A stretch of 64,000 bases of DNA, from NCBI RefSeq assembly GCF_004745825.1, contig NZ_SRLA01000003.1, positions 372,001 through 436,000 on the forward strand, given 5' to 3'. Both the position numbers and the translations under genes were made by a program. The notes beneath the pieces were generated by a model. That model was not told where the DNA came from. It did not search any database and was given only the letters and a program-made list of their open reading frames with translations. Positions 25,698 to 35,131 of this stretch are shown here, one piece after another. This DNA comes from Hymenobacter fodinae (GTDB taxonomy: Bacteria > Bacteroidota > Bacteroidia > Cytophagales > Hymenobacteraceae). Position 1 is the stretch's first letter. Each line of letters starts with the position of its first letter.

Positions 25698-26147
25698 TTA
25701 CTCTCCGTTCTGCAAGTTATTGTAGTTCAAGAAGCTCTGGGTTTCCTCTTTGATCTGTTCGCGCGGTAGGCAGTCTTTCACGCCCATCGAAATCTTGCGC
25801 ACTAGCACACCCACAATGGCTTTGCGGAAGCCAAGCTTTTCGGCCATGTCAATGCAAAAATCCATCTCATTGTCGTCCACCACGCCGTCGGCCAGCATCA
25901 TGTCTACCAAGTCGAAAATCTGGTCGAACCGTTCCGAATCGTTGTCAGGCAGCACGATGGTACCTGCGCTGGCGTTGCCTACAATAGAGCGGACGTCATC
26001 AGCCCGCATGCCGTTTTTCTTTCCTACCGCCACTATAAAGTTCATCTCCCGTTCGTCGATGTGCCCGTCGGCCTTGGCCAAGGCAACCAGGTTCATCAGA
26101 TGGCTTTTAACCTTTTTGGTTTGCTCATTCTCAAAAAAACCAAACAT
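25698..26147 (-). CDS. TerB-like protein
   Basis: 149 residues, all helical. The two repeated acidic segments ADGHIDEREMNFI and ADGVVDDNEMDFC are the hallmark of the TerB fold, where D-x-D/E-x-x-E loops bind a divalent cation. TerB proteins are linked to tellurite and membrane-stress responses, but stand-alone versions have no settled role. It is single, transcribed leftward. Confidence 0.8.
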   Translation of the reverse strand: MFGFFENEQTKKVKSHLMNLVALAKADGHIDEREMNFIVAVGKKNGMRADDVRSIVGNASAGTIVLPDNDSERFDQIFDLVDMMLADGVVDDNEMDFCIDMAEKLGFRKAIVGVLVRKISMGVKDCLPREQIKEETQSFLNYNNLQNGE

Positions 26148-26352
26148 ACAGGTGGGGCTTAGAAGTAGACGGTTGCGTTAGGAGGAATGGGTACGGGGCC
26201 AGACTGAGGTCATCAGTGGCGGGTTGTTAATATACCGGCTGTTGAGCGCAAGTGCAATAGACTTGTTTACGGATATCGAAAAAAAACAGCCGATTTGTCA
26301 GCCTCTTTTGGGTTTCCGCCTCTTAAAGGCTTTACTTTCCCTGCGGATTTGC

Positions 26353-26360
26353 CACCTTTG
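26353..26360 (+). promoter_or_regulatory. Possible -7 element for pfkA
   Basis: CACCTTTG followed by CGCCC, 53 bp before the pfkA start. It deviates from TAnnTTTG at one position, so the support is modest. Confidence 0.35.
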
Positions 26361-26412
26361 CGCCCGTCCACTGCGGACAACCTAGTTTGAAGAAGAGTAC
26401 TCAGAGATACAT

Positions 26413-27384
26413 ATGAAACGTATTGCAGTTTTCACCAGCGGCGGCGACTCGCCGGGTATGAACGCCTGCATCCGGGCCGTGGTACGTACCGCGGTCTACC
26501 ACGGCATTGAAGTATACGGCATCATGCGCGGCTACAGCGGCATGATCAAAGGCGAGTTTGTGAAGCTTGATTCTGCCTCGGTAGCCAATACCATTCAGAA
26601 AGGCGGCACCATTCTCAAATCGGCCCGGAGCCAGAAATTCCAAACCAAGGAAGGCCGCCAGGAGGCCTTTGACCAGCTGGTAAACCACGGCATTGATGGC
26701 CTAGTGGCCATTGGGGGAAATGGCACCTTCACGGGAGCTACCATTTTCGAGCAGGAGTTTGGCATCCCGACCGTAGGCGCCCCCGGTACCATTGATAACG
26801 ACCTCTATGGCACCGATTACACCATCGGGTACGATACAGCCGTGAATACGGCCCTCGAGGCAATTGACAAAATCCGGGACACCGCTGATTCGCACGACCG
26901 TTGCTTCTTTGTGGAGGTAATGGGCCGCGACTCCGGCTACATTGCTATTCCGTGCGCCATTGGGGGCGGGGCTGAAATTGTGATGATTCCGGAAACGCAG
27001 ATGTCGACGGAAGCCGTGATTGACACGCTGCAGAGCAGCTGGAAGCGCTCTAAAACCTCGTTCCTGGTAGTAGTAGCCGAAGGTGATGAGGAAGGCAACG
27101 CCCACGCCGTGGCTCAGCAAGTGAAGGCCGCTATTCCCCAGCTCGATACTCGCGTAACCATTATCGGCCACATTCAGCGGGGCGGCTCCCCATCTGCCGC
27201 CGACCGTATGCTGGCCTCACAAATTGGTATTGCCTGCGTAGAGGGTCTAATGAATGGCATGCGCAACGTAATGGCTGGCATCGTAGACCGCAAACTGGTG
27301 TACACCCCCTTCACCGATACCATCAATAAGAAGAAAATGATCAACCAGAGCTTCATGCGTATGGTTGAGATTCTGAGTGTATAG
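26413..27384 (+). CDS. pfkA: ATP-dependent 6-phosphofructokinase
   Basis: 323 residues, E. coli PfkA size. The nucleotide loop is TSGGDSPGMN, the catalytic TIDND motif carries Asp128 and Asp130, and the fructose-6-phosphate motif is MGRDSGYIA. At the position of E. coli Asp103 (GGDG motif) this protein has Asn103 (IGGNGTFTGA), a change in a residue near the Mg-ATP site. The rest of the site is intact. It commits sugar to glycolysis. A long perfect hairpin terminator follows. Confidence 0.94.
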   Translation: MKRIAVFTSGGDSPGMNACIRAVVRTAVYHGIEVYGIMRGYSGMIKGEFVKLDSASVANTIQKGGTILKSARSQKFQTKEGRQEAFDQLVNHGIDGLVAIGGNGTFTGATIFEQEFGIPTVGAPGTIDNDLYGTDYTIGYDTAVNTALEAIDKIRDTADSHDRCFFVEVMGRDSGYIAIPCAIGGGAEIVMIPETQMSTEAVIDTLQSSWKRSKTSFLVVVAEGDEEGNAHAVAQQVKAAIPQLDTRVTIIGHIQRGGSPSAADRMLASQIGIACVEGLMNGMRNVMAGIVDRKLVYTPFTDTINKKKMINQSFMRMVEILSV

Positions 27385-27401
27385 GCCTAGGCCACTGCCA
27401 T

Positions 27402-27446
27402 CATGAAAAAAGGCGCCCCTTCCGGTAAGGGGCGCCTTTTTTCATG
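27402..27446. terminator. Long perfect intrinsic terminator
   Basis: A 20-bp perfect stem: arms 27402-27421 and 27427-27446, core GGCGCCCC/GGGGCGCC with flanking A- and T-tracts. It is unusually long for a terminator. Confidence 0.9.
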
Positions 27447-27497
27447 GAAACCATTCATTACATTTAGCCATAGACTATCCGCTCACTTATTATCCTC

Positions 27498-28136
27498 TTG
27501 AATTTGTACCAGAAATTACTTTGCAGCGCTTTGTTGAGCGCCATCTCCGTAGCAGCCGTTGCGCAAGACGCAGGTACTCCAGCTCCTCATCGAGCCAGCC
27601 TCCATTTGGGATTAGGCACAGCCGGTGTCGGAACCGGAGATTATATGGCCCTGAAGGCGCACATCGAGTACGCACCGGTCTTCGGGCGGCACTTGGGCAC
27701 CGGCACCCGCTTGGCTTTTATTGGCGGCAGTCGGGAATCCTACAGCACCGTGTATGCTCCCAACCGCTACGGCGGAAATGGCGTTACGGTGCCTTACGCC
27801 ATGAGCTACCAAGCCGTGAATCTGGAGCAGGAGCTCTATTTCTACCCGTTTGGCAATAACAAGTCGGTGTTGTTTGCAGTAGGTGGCGGTGGGTACGCCG
27901 GTTACTCCAACCGCTATGGTGCGCCGGCCACCCACCTCAACTGGGAAACCGGCGAAGAAAGCCTTGACCTCGACCATGAGCAGGGCCTGCACGCGGGCTA
28001 CATGTTTTCCCTCAACCTCGATGTAGCCCTGGGCGCCACCCAACAATGGCTGGTGGGTGGCAAGTCTGCGTTTCAGAATGATACGTATGGCAACTCCCTT
28101 GCCACGCTGCAGCTGAAAGTAGGCCGCCGTTTCTAG
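27498..28136 (+). CDS. Outer-membrane beta-barrel-like protein
   Basis: 212 residues from a TTG start at 27498; no in-frame ATG precedes the signal peptide (QKLLCSALLSAISVAAVAQ). The mature part has alternating strands with Gly and aromatic residues (ASLHLGLGTAGVG, SVLFAVGGGGYAGYSN) and ends LQLKVGRRF, a terminal Phe as in Bam substrates. It may be a small OmpW/OmpA-type barrel. The function is unknown. It is closed by a terminator at 28196. Confidence 0.7.
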   Translation: MNLYQKLLCSALLSAISVAAVAQDAGTPAPHRASLHLGLGTAGVGTGDYMALKAHIEYAPVFGRHLGTGTRLAFIGGSRESYSTVYAPNRYGGNGVTVPYAMSYQAVNLEQELYFYPFGNNKSVLFAVGGGGYAGYSNRYGAPATHLNWETGEESLDLDHEQGLHAGYMFSLNLDVALGATQQWLVGGKSAFQNDTYGNSLATLQLKVGRRF

Positions 28137-28195
28137 CAATTATGGTGGCCTGCTGAAAGGGCTTTTGCCCATCTGCCCTGTTCGCTTTCCATAAT

Positions 28196-28243
28196 CCACA
28201 TAAAAGCCCTTACCTCCGCGCGGAAGTAAGGGCTCTTATGTGG
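28196..28243 (+). terminator. Intrinsic terminator
   Basis: CCACATAAAAGCCCTTAC / GTAAGGGCTCTTATGTGG, an 18-bp stem with one mismatch, after the outer-membrane protein gene. Confidence 0.85.
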
Positions 28244-28345
28244 CCCGGGTGTACTAAAAGGTCACACTAGAATTACCAGATTAGGCTACTCAATAGGACC
28301 GTAGGCTACGCTCTACTGGCCTAGGCCAGTGGCAGGCGCACTACA

Positions 28346-29251
28346 TTACCACGTAAGCTCCGCGGGATGGTGCCACTGGTACTCTGGGTCGCGGCGGAGC
28401 CAGGTGAGTTGGCGTTTAGCGTAGTGGCGGGAATTGCGCTTGAGCAAGCGCACGGCCTCCGCATAGTCGTAGTGTCCTTCGAAGTAGTCAAACAGCTCCT
28501 TGTAGCCTACCGTCTGAAGGGCGTTGTGGTGACGGAACGGGTACATGGCCCGCGCTTCGGCCTCTAGGCCACTGGCCAGCATCTGATCCATCCGCAGGTC
28601 AATGCGTTGGTAAAGCTCTTCTCGCTCCCGATTCAAGGCAATTTTCACGGTTGTAAAGGGTCGCTCTGCCGCCTTCTTTACGCCATGAAAGCTGCTAAAG
28701 GGTTGCCCGGTGGCACGCGTAATTTCCAGGGCCCGCAGTATCCGCTGGTGGTTCTGACGGTCAATGCGCTCGTAAGTTACCGGGTCGAGGCGCTGCAGCT
28801 CCGCTACCAGGGGCGCTAGGCCACCCTCGGCCAGCTCCTGATGCAACTGCTCACGCACCTGCGGCAAGGCCTTAGGCATTTCATCAAAACCTTCCGTTAC
28901 GGCCTGCAGGTACAGCCCCGAGCCCCCCGTGAGTATCACCACCCGGTGCTTCTGAAACAACTCGTGCAGCAAGGCCAGCGCGTCCTGCTCGTAGCGGCCG
29001 GCGTTGTATTCTTCCTGAATGCTGTGCGAATTAATAAAATGATGGGGTACGCCCTGCATTTCCTCGGGGCTGGGCTTAGCCGTGCCAATGGTGAGTTCCC
29101 GAAAGAATTGCCGGGAGTCGGCCGATACAATTTCGGTTTCCAAAGCCTGGGCCAAGCGCACGCACAACTCGGTTTTGCCCACCGCCGTGGGCCCCGATAT
29201 CACCAGCAACGTAGGCTCCTGCGCGGCAAATAAATCTGTTAGTAGCTTCAT
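28346..29251 (-). CDS. miaA: tRNA dimethylallyltransferase
   Basis: 301 residues. P-loop GPTAVGKT (about 20-27), the DMAPP/tRNA motif SADSRQFFRELTIGTAKPSPEEM, GVPHHFINS, and ILTGGSGLYLQAV. It adds the dimethylallyl group to A37 of tRNAs reading UNN codons. The C-terminal WLRRDPEYQWHH is typical. The start overlaps the stop of the glycosyltransferase gene by 4 bp (ATGA), so the two are co-translated. Confidence 0.96.
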   Translation of the reverse strand: MKLLTDLFAAQEPTLLVISGPTAVGKTELCVRLAQALETEIVSADSRQFFRELTIGTAKPSPEEMQGVPHHFINSHSIQEEYNAGRYEQDALALLHELFQKHRVVILTGGSGLYLQAVTEGFDEMPKALPQVREQLHQELAEGGLAPLVAELQRLDPVTYERIDRQNHQRILRALEITRATGQPFSSFHGVKKAAERPFTTVKIALNREREELYQRIDLRMDQMLASGLEAEARAMYPFRHHNALQTVGYKELFDYFEGHYDYAEAVRLLKRNSRHYAKRQLTWLRRDPEYQWHHPAELTW

Positions 29252-30378
29252 GAGGTCGGGGAAATAGTGCAGCCGGGCAGTGCCGCGTACAGCGCCAGTA
29301 AGCTGGTTTCTTCGTGCTGCCAGTTCAGCTCTTGCCGGGCCTGGGAGCAGTTAATTGCGAGCTGCCGCGCGCGGGTTTCGTCGCCGCCGGGCAGCAAGCG
29401 GTTGAGGGCTGCTGCCACTGCACCGGCTGTCAGGGGCGCCGGCACCAGCTCAGCCACATCGTACGCCGCATTGAGGGCACGGTACTCCGGAAAATCAACC
29501 ACTACCTGGGGCACGCAGGCGTGCAGGTAGTCAAAAAATTTGTTGGCCAGCGAGTAGTAATAACTCAGCCCTTGATTTTCGAGCAGCAGCACCCCCACTG
29601 CCGCGTGGCGCGTTACCTCCCGCAGCACATTCGGTAATACGTACCCCCGGAACTCAACCTTACCGCTGGCTACTAGGCCTAGCGCTGCGGCCTGGGCCCG
29701 CAGAGATTCAGACAGGTCGCCCTCTCCGCAAATAACCAATCTGCCTTGCACTTGCGGCATAGCTTCCAGCAAAGTTTCTAGTCCACGCCCGGCATTCAGG
29801 GCTCCCTGGTACAGGATGTAGCCGCCTGGCTCCGCCTTCGTGCATTTCGGCTCTTCTAATCGGCTAATGTTGCGGATAACGGCAAACGGCCGACCGTAGC
29901 GCTGTTCAAACAGCTGGGCCAGGGCGGGGCCCACGGTGTAGGCCAGGTGCGCCCGTGGCACAATAAACTGCTCCACCCGTCGCCAGATGCGCTGCACCCT
30001 CGGCCTGCTTACCACCTCGGGCACTTCAGTGAATAACTCGTGGGCATCATACACCAGGGGAGCCCCGGAGAGGCGCGCCCGCACCCAAACCGGCAGGGCG
30101 GTATCGAGGTCAATGGAGCACCAGGCCGCCGCCCGCTGGGTTAGCAGGAAAGCCAGTAGCCGCAACGAAAACTCCAGGTAGAATAGCTTGCCCCGCCGCA
30201 ACCAGCACCGCAACCGGTGCTGCTGGTAAGGCTGAGCTGTTAGAGGCTTCGAGCTAGGCCACTCCCGCCCCACCAGCAGCACCTCGTAACCAGCCTGCGC
30301 CAGCGACCCGCAAATGCGTTGCATCCGCTGATCATAATTAAGATCCGTGGTAACGGTAAAGACGAGACGCGGGGGCAT
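29248..30378 (-). CDS. Glycosyltransferase family 4-like
   Basis: 376 residues with a GT-B fold. The N-terminal domain has a Gly-poor start VFTVTTDLNYDQRMQRI, then YDAHELFTEVPEV, which resembles donor-domain openings of GT4 enzymes. The C-terminal domain carries YQGALNAGRGLETLLEAM and the E-x7-E-like segment NQGLSYYYSLANKFFDYLHACVP. The acceptor and sugar are unknown; surface polysaccharide or glycoconjugate assembly is likely. It is first of two genes (with miaA). Confidence 0.85.
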   Translation of the reverse strand: MPPRLVFTVTTDLNYDQRMQRICGSLAQAGYEVLLVGREWPSSKPLTAQPYQQHRLRCWLRRGKLFYLEFSLRLLAFLLTQRAAAWCSIDLDTALPVWVRARLSGAPLVYDAHELFTEVPEVVSRPRVQRIWRRVEQFIVPRAHLAYTVGPALAQLFEQRYGRPFAVIRNISRLEEPKCTKAEPGGYILYQGALNAGRGLETLLEAMPQVQGRLVICGEGDLSESLRAQAAALGLVASGKVEFRGYVLPNVLREVTRHAAVGVLLLENQGLSYYYSLANKFFDYLHACVPQVVVDFPEYRALNAAYDVAELVPAPLTAGAVAAALNRLLPGGDETRARQLAINCSQARQELNWQHEETSLLALYAALPGCTISPTS

Positions 30379-30452
30379 TTACAGCGGCGAGACGGAGCCG
30401 AGGCGGGTAGTTTGGGATATTTTCGTCAAATTTAGGGAGTAAAACCTAGTGT

Positions 30453-30490
30453 GCCGGCCTCGTCTCCACGTAAGAAGACGAGTAGCCGGC
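30453..30490. promoter_or_regulatory. Hairpin upstream of the hybrid kinase
   Basis: GCCGGC (30453-30458) and GCCGGC (30485-30490) pair, with CGTCT/AGACG inside. It lies between divergent genes, 50 bp before the kinase start, so it is in the 5' leader rather than at a transcript end. Its role is unknown. Confidence 0.35.
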
Positions 30491-30539
30491 CCTTCTTTGC
30501 CCGGTAATACCTCCTCGACCTCCCTCGTCTCCTACCTCT

Positions 30540-33500
30540 ATGCCGGCCAGGCCTACTGCTTCTACCTCCACCGATTTGCTACGCTCGTTATTTGATCAGG
30601 CCTATGACGCATTGCTGCTCTATGATGACCACGGCGCCCTGATAGATTGCAACCAAACCGCGTTAAACCTACTCGGCATTTCGCGCGAAATGCTGCTAGC
30701 TTCTGGCCTGATGGCCTTTGCACTGCCCTCGCCCGATAAAACAGTAGAGCAGTGGACTTCTGAGCATCAACTCCGTGAGGCAGTGTTGGAAACAGCTCGC
30801 ACGGGCACTTCTCACTCCCGTACCTGGCAAGGGCAACGCGCTGACCGAGTGCGGCTGACTGGATGGTTGACGCTGCACCGCGTAGAAACGCCCTTCGGAA
30901 CCCGCGTGCAGCTCACGCTCCGCGATGTATCCCGCAATCAACCGTACGAGCAGGATAGCACCCAACAATTGGTAGCCAAGCGCAGCCAGGAACAGTTGCG
31001 GGATTTGCTTTCCCGTACCAACCTGAGCTATGTGCAGCTCGACCGGCAGGGCGACATTCAGGATGTGAATGATTTCTTTCTTGACTTCACGGGGTACCGG
31101 CGTGATGAAGTTGTGGGCCACAGTTACCACGTCATCTTTTCGCCCCCGGAAGAGGCTGATGTCCGTCGGCAGGCCTACCTCACCAGCATTAAGGATGGGA
31201 TGCTGCAGAGCTTCTACGAGCGCCTGCTCGTTACCAAGTCTGGCCAGCGCCGCCTGATGTACTGGCATGCCGAGTTCATTCGTACTGCCACGGGTCATAT
31301 TACCGGCATTTTCGTGGTTGGCCGCGACCTGACCGACCGCCACGTCACGGCGCGGGCCCTTACCGACAACCGCACGCGGCTGCAGGACTTTCTCGACAAT
31401 GCCCACGACCTGATTCAGAACCTGAGCATCGACAACCGATTCCTGTTCGTGAATAAGGCCTGGAAGGAAAAGCTGGGGTACGAGGATGAAGACCTGCCCA
31501 ACCTCTCCCTCTCCGATGTGGTGCACCCCTACTACAAGGCTAAGCTGCTCTATCAGCTCCGCAACCTGTACAAGGGCGAGAAGGTGAACAAGCTGGAAAC
31601 CGTGTTTCTGACCAAGACCGGCAAACCAGTGCACCTGATTGGCTCCATCAGCTGCTCGTGGCAGGATGATGAGCCCGTAAGCACCCGGGCCATTCTGCAC
31701 GACATCACCGACCGCATCAAGGCCGAGCGTCTGCAGAAGGTATATTACAGCATTGCCAACCTAGCCATCAGCTCCAAAGATTTACATTCCCTGTACGGAG
31801 CCATCCACCGGGAGCTGAGCAAGATTATTGAAACCAATAACTTCTACATTGCCCTCTGCGACGAGGCTCGCACTCAGCTGCAGTTCGCCTACTACGTCGA
31901 TCAGAATGCCCAGGGCGAGCAGAACATTATGGCGCGGCCGTTTTCCTCGGGTGTGTCGGAGTATATCATCCGGACCGGGCGGCCCCAGTTTCTGCTGAAG
32001 CCCGAGCTGGAGGAGCTAATTGGCAATGGCACTATTACGGCCTACGGGCTGATGCCGGAAGTGATGTTGTGCTCACCGCTGAGCATTGGCGAGCGAATCA
32101 TTGGCGTCATTGCGGTGCAGGATTACCAGAAGGCCGATGCCTATGCTGCCGCCGACATTGAGATTCTGCACTTCATCTCCAACCAGGTAGCCTTGGCCAT
32201 TGAGCGCAAGCGCAACGAGGTGCAGATTCAGAAGCAGAACGCCCGCCTGAACGCCATTTTTGAGAGCGGCTCCCACCTGATGTGGTCCGTGGATACGCAT
32301 TCGCGCCTGAGCTCCTTCAACCGCAACTACGCCGCCTATTTCCTGCGGCGCAATGGCGTGTACCCGGCCCTCAACGTAAACCTCTGGCAGGCTGACTTGG
32401 CGCTGATGGAAGAGGATGCCCGTGATACGTTCATGGAGAATTACCGGCGGGCATTCCAGGGGCACCCTCAGCGCTTCGAGGTGCGCCTGCGCGACACCAA
32501 GGGCATCGACAGCTGGCGCGAGATTTATCTCAACCCCATTTACCTCGACGACGGCTCTTTCGAGGAAATATCGGCCATTGCCCACGACATCACGGATCAG
32601 AAACGCTCGCAGCTGGAGCTGGCGGCCCAAGAGGAGAAGTTCCGGGCCATCTTCGAGTCGTTCCAGGATGTGTACTATCGCACCGATGGCCGGGGTATCC
32701 TCAGCCTTGTGAGCCCCTCCGTGCTCGATATGCTGGGCTACACTCCCGAGGAAGTAACCGGTACCCCCATTGCCGACTACTACCTCTACCCTGCCGAACG
32801 GGAAGCCTTGCTGGCCAGCGTGCGCGACACAGGGGCGGCACGCAACTTTGAGGTGACTATGCGCCACAAAGATGGGCATGCCGTGAGCGTGCTGGTGAAT
32901 GCCCGGAAAGTGCTGGACGGCATGGAAGGCACGGAAGGTATTGGCCGCGACATTACGGAACTGAAGAAAATGCAGGACGACCTGCGGGCTGCCAAAGATG
33001 AAGCGGAAGCCGCCCTGCATGCCAAAACGCAATTCCTGGCCAACATGAGCCATGAGCTGCGCACGCCTATGAACGGCATCATTGGCATGATTGACCTGCT
33101 CCACCAGACCGTAGCGAGCGAAGAGCAGGAAGAGTATGTAGATACGCTACGCAAATCGTCGGATGCGCTGCTGGCCATTCTGAATGATATTCTGGACCTC
33201 TCTAAAATTCAGGCGGGCAAGCTGCAGCTCAGCGAGTCTGGGATTGATTTGCACTACACGCTCGACAAGATCCACTCCCTGTTTGCGAATCGGGCCAACC
33301 AGAAGCTACTACACTTCACTTACCAAGTAGCGCCCAAAACCCCGCGCTTCATCATCACGGATGAAACCCGCCTGCTGCAGATCCTGAGCAACCTGACCTC
33401 CAACGCCATCAAGTTTACGGCCCAGGGCAGCGTGAGCATTCAGGTATCGTCGGTGGAGAGTGAGGGCGATGAGCACACGCTTCGCTTCGACGTGGCCGAC

Positions 33501-34559
33501 TCCGGAATTGGTATTTCCGAGGAGAATGAGAAGCTGTTGTTCACCAACTTCACCCAGCTTGATACAACCCCCACTAAAGCTTTCGGGGGTACTGGCCTAG
33601 GCCTGGCCATCAGCAAGCAGCTGGCTGAGTTGCTGGGCGGGGAGATTGGGGTTACGTCCAACGTGGGCGAAGGCTCTACCTTCTGGTTCACCATCCGGTG
33701 CCTGGTGGCGCGCAATGAGGAGGAGATTGTGCAGGAGCGCGTTTCTGCCCGCGAGCGGGCCCAGGAAATTGTGCGTTTCGACACCACTCCGCGGGTGCTA
33801 CTCGTTGACGACAACCCCATCAACCAGCAAGTGGCCTCGCGCCTGCTAGATAAGCTAGGCTGCGCTGTGGATGTAGCCCACGATGGGTTTGAGGCAATCA
33901 GCAAAGCCACTGACCCGCGCAACCGCTATCAGCTCATTTTCATGGACATTCAGATGCCCGAGATGGATGGGGTGACGGCTATGCTGGAGATTCGGCGGCG
34001 CCTAGGCCAGTCGTGCCCTCCGGTGGTGGCCATGACGGCTTATTCCATGAAGGAGGATGCCGAGCGCTTCGTGCAGCAAGGCATGGACGACTACGTACCC
34101 AAACCGGTGAAGAGCCAGGACCTTTACACGGTGCTGCGGCGGTGGTCGGCCTCCCAGTTGGCCTTGGCAACCTTGGAGCCCGAAGAAGCTCCGGTAGCAG
34201 CACCTGAGCCCGCCATTGTCAACATCGACCCTGATACGCTGGAGCAACTGCGCCAGCTAGGTGGCGGCGACTTTGCGGCCCAGCTCTACGCTGATTTTGA
34301 GCAAGAAGCCAGCCAGCTCCTGGCTGAGGCGGCAGCGCTGGTGGCCTCGGGTAGCTACGCTCAAATTTTACCGCACCTGCACCAACTGAAGGGTACTGGG
34401 TTTACGCTGGGCATAAATTCTATGGCTGAGTGCGCTAAGAAGCTGGAGCACGACTTAAAAACTGGTGTTTTTAATACTGCTGAGCAGGACTTCCGGAAGC
34501 TTCAGTATTACTTTGCACAGTTTTTAGCCGTATACCCTGCCATTACGCAAGCTCCGTAA
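30540..34559 (+). CDS. Hybrid sensor histidine kinase (PAS-PAS-PAS-GAF-PAS-PAS-HK-REC-HPt)
   Basis: 1339 residues, no transmembrane segment seen, so cytoplasmic. In order: PAS domains (about 12-130, 150-275, 280-395), a GAF domain (about 400-560), two more PAS (about 570-690, 700-815), HisKA with His838 in NMSHELRTP, HATPase (about 940-1065, with GTGLGLAISKQL), a receiver domain with Asp1136 in FMDIQMPEMDG, and an HPt domain with His1281 (HQLKGTGFTLG). This is a full phosphorelay in one protein. The lone receiver gene that follows is the likely output partner. Confidence 0.94.
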   Translation: MPARPTASTSTDLLRSLFDQAYDALLLYDDHGALIDCNQTALNLLGISREMLLASGLMAFALPSPDKTVEQWTSEHQLREAVLETARTGTSHSRTWQGQRADRVRLTGWLTLHRVETPFGTRVQLTLRDVSRNQPYEQDSTQQLVAKRSQEQLRDLLSRTNLSYVQLDRQGDIQDVNDFFLDFTGYRRDEVVGHSYHVIFSPPEEADVRRQAYLTSIKDGMLQSFYERLLVTKSGQRRLMYWHAEFIRTATGHITGIFVVGRDLTDRHVTARALTDNRTRLQDFLDNAHDLIQNLSIDNRFLFVNKAWKEKLGYEDEDLPNLSLSDVVHPYYKAKLLYQLRNLYKGEKVNKLETVFLTKTGKPVHLIGSISCSWQDDEPVSTRAILHDITDRIKAERLQKVYYSIANLAISSKDLHSLYGAIHRELSKIIETNNFYIALCDEARTQLQFAYYVDQNAQGEQNIMARPFSSGVSEYIIRTGRPQFLLKPELEELIGNGTITAYGLMPEVMLCSPLSIGERIIGVIAVQDYQKADAYAAADIEILHFISNQVALAIERKRNEVQIQKQNARLNAIFESGSHLMWSVDTHSRLSSFNRNYAAYFLRRNGVYPALNVNLWQADLALMEEDARDTFMENYRRAFQGHPQRFEVRLRDTKGIDSWREIYLNPIYLDDGSFEEISAIAHDITDQKRSQLELAAQEEKFRAIFESFQDVYYRTDGRGILSLVSPSVLDMLGYTPEEVTGTPIADYYLYPAEREALLASVRDTGAARNFEVTMRHKDGHAVSVLVNARKVLDGMEGTEGIGRDITELKKMQDDLRAAKDEAEAALHAKTQFLANMSHELRTPMNGIIGMIDLLHQTVASEEQEEYVDTLRKSSDALLAILNDILDLSKIQAGKLQLSESGIDLHYTLDKIHSLFANRANQKLLHFTYQVAPKTPRFIITDETRLLQILSNLTSNAIKFTAQGSVSIQVSSVESEGDEHTLRFDVADSGIGISEENEKLLFTNFTQLDTTPTKAFGGTGLGLAISKQLAELLGGEIGVTSNVGEGSTFWFTIRCLVARNEEEIVQERVSARERAQEIVRFDTTPRVLLVDDNPINQQVASRLLDKLGCAVDVAHDGFEAISKATDPRNRYQLIFMDIQMPEMDGVTAMLEIRRRLGQSCPPVVAMTAYSMKEDAERFVQQGMDDYVPKPVKSQDLYTVLRRWSASQLALATLEPEEAPVAAPEPAIVNIDPDTLEQLRQLGGGDFAAQLYADFEQEASQLLAEAAALVASGSYAQILPHLHQLKGTGFTLGINSMAECAKKLEHDLKTGVFNTAEQDFRKLQYYFAQFLAVYPAITQAP

Positions 34560-34630
34560 GCACGACGACCGGTTTACTTACCTCTCTCTTTCAGCTCCCT
34601 TCCATCTAAAACCTCAACACTTCATTCCTT

Positions 34631-35008
34631 ATGGCTGATTCTAAAACCATTTTAATCGCGGAGGATAGCTCCGTTATTCTCAACCTAACCAAGAAGATTC
34701 TCGAGCTGCAGAAATATCGTATTGTATCAGCCAAAAACGGAGGCGAGGTGATGAAGCAGGTGGAAAGCCAGCAGATTGACTGCGTACTCATGGACATTAA
34801 TATTCCCGTGAAAGATGGCATGGAGTGCACCCGCGAAATTCGGCGGCACACTGATCCGCGCATTGCCAAAATTCCGGTTATTGCTATTACGGGCAACGCC
34901 AATAACTACTCCATGGAGCAATTCCGGGAGGCAGGCGTGACGGATTACCTACCTAAACCCCTCGACTTCGACGCCCTGGTGCGCGTGGTGAAGCAATACG
35001 TTGGTTAA
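34631..35008 (+). CDS. Stand-alone response regulator receiver
   Basis: 125 residues with only a receiver domain: acidic pair in AEDSSVI, phospho-acceptor Asp55 in VLMDINIPVKDG, Thr in AITGNA and Lys in YLPKPLD. No output domain, so it probably shuttles phosphate or works by protein-protein contact. It lies 71 bp after the hybrid kinase with HPt and is the likely receiver of that relay. Confidence 0.92.
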   Translation: MADSKTILIAEDSSVILNLTKKILELQKYRIVSAKNGGEVMKQVESQQIDCVLMDINIPVKDGMECTREIRRHTDPRIAKIPVIAITGNANNYSMEQFREAGVTDYLPKPLDFDALVRVVKQYVG

Positions 35009-35033
35009 CTGATAGGGCTTTGGGCCTCAATGA

Positions 35034-35102
35034 AAGTAGGAGTTTGATCGAGGTGTACTGACGACTCGGGTAAAAGTCGATTCCTCAACCAAACTCCTAC
35101 TT
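35034..35102 (+). terminator. Long-loop inverted repeat after the receiver gene
   Basis: The 13-bp arms AAGTAGGAGTTTG (35034-35046) and CAAACTCCTACTT (35090-35102) are perfect, with a 43-nt internal region that has a weak further pairing. It lies 26 bp after the stop and is likely a terminator. Confidence 0.6.
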
Positions 35103-35131
35103 CCCCTGAGCCTCCAGGGCCCTAATACCTT

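Noticed and set aside
31069..33922. Frames opposite the hybrid kinase
   Set aside because: The plus-strand frame contains complete kinase motifs; the opposite frames have none.
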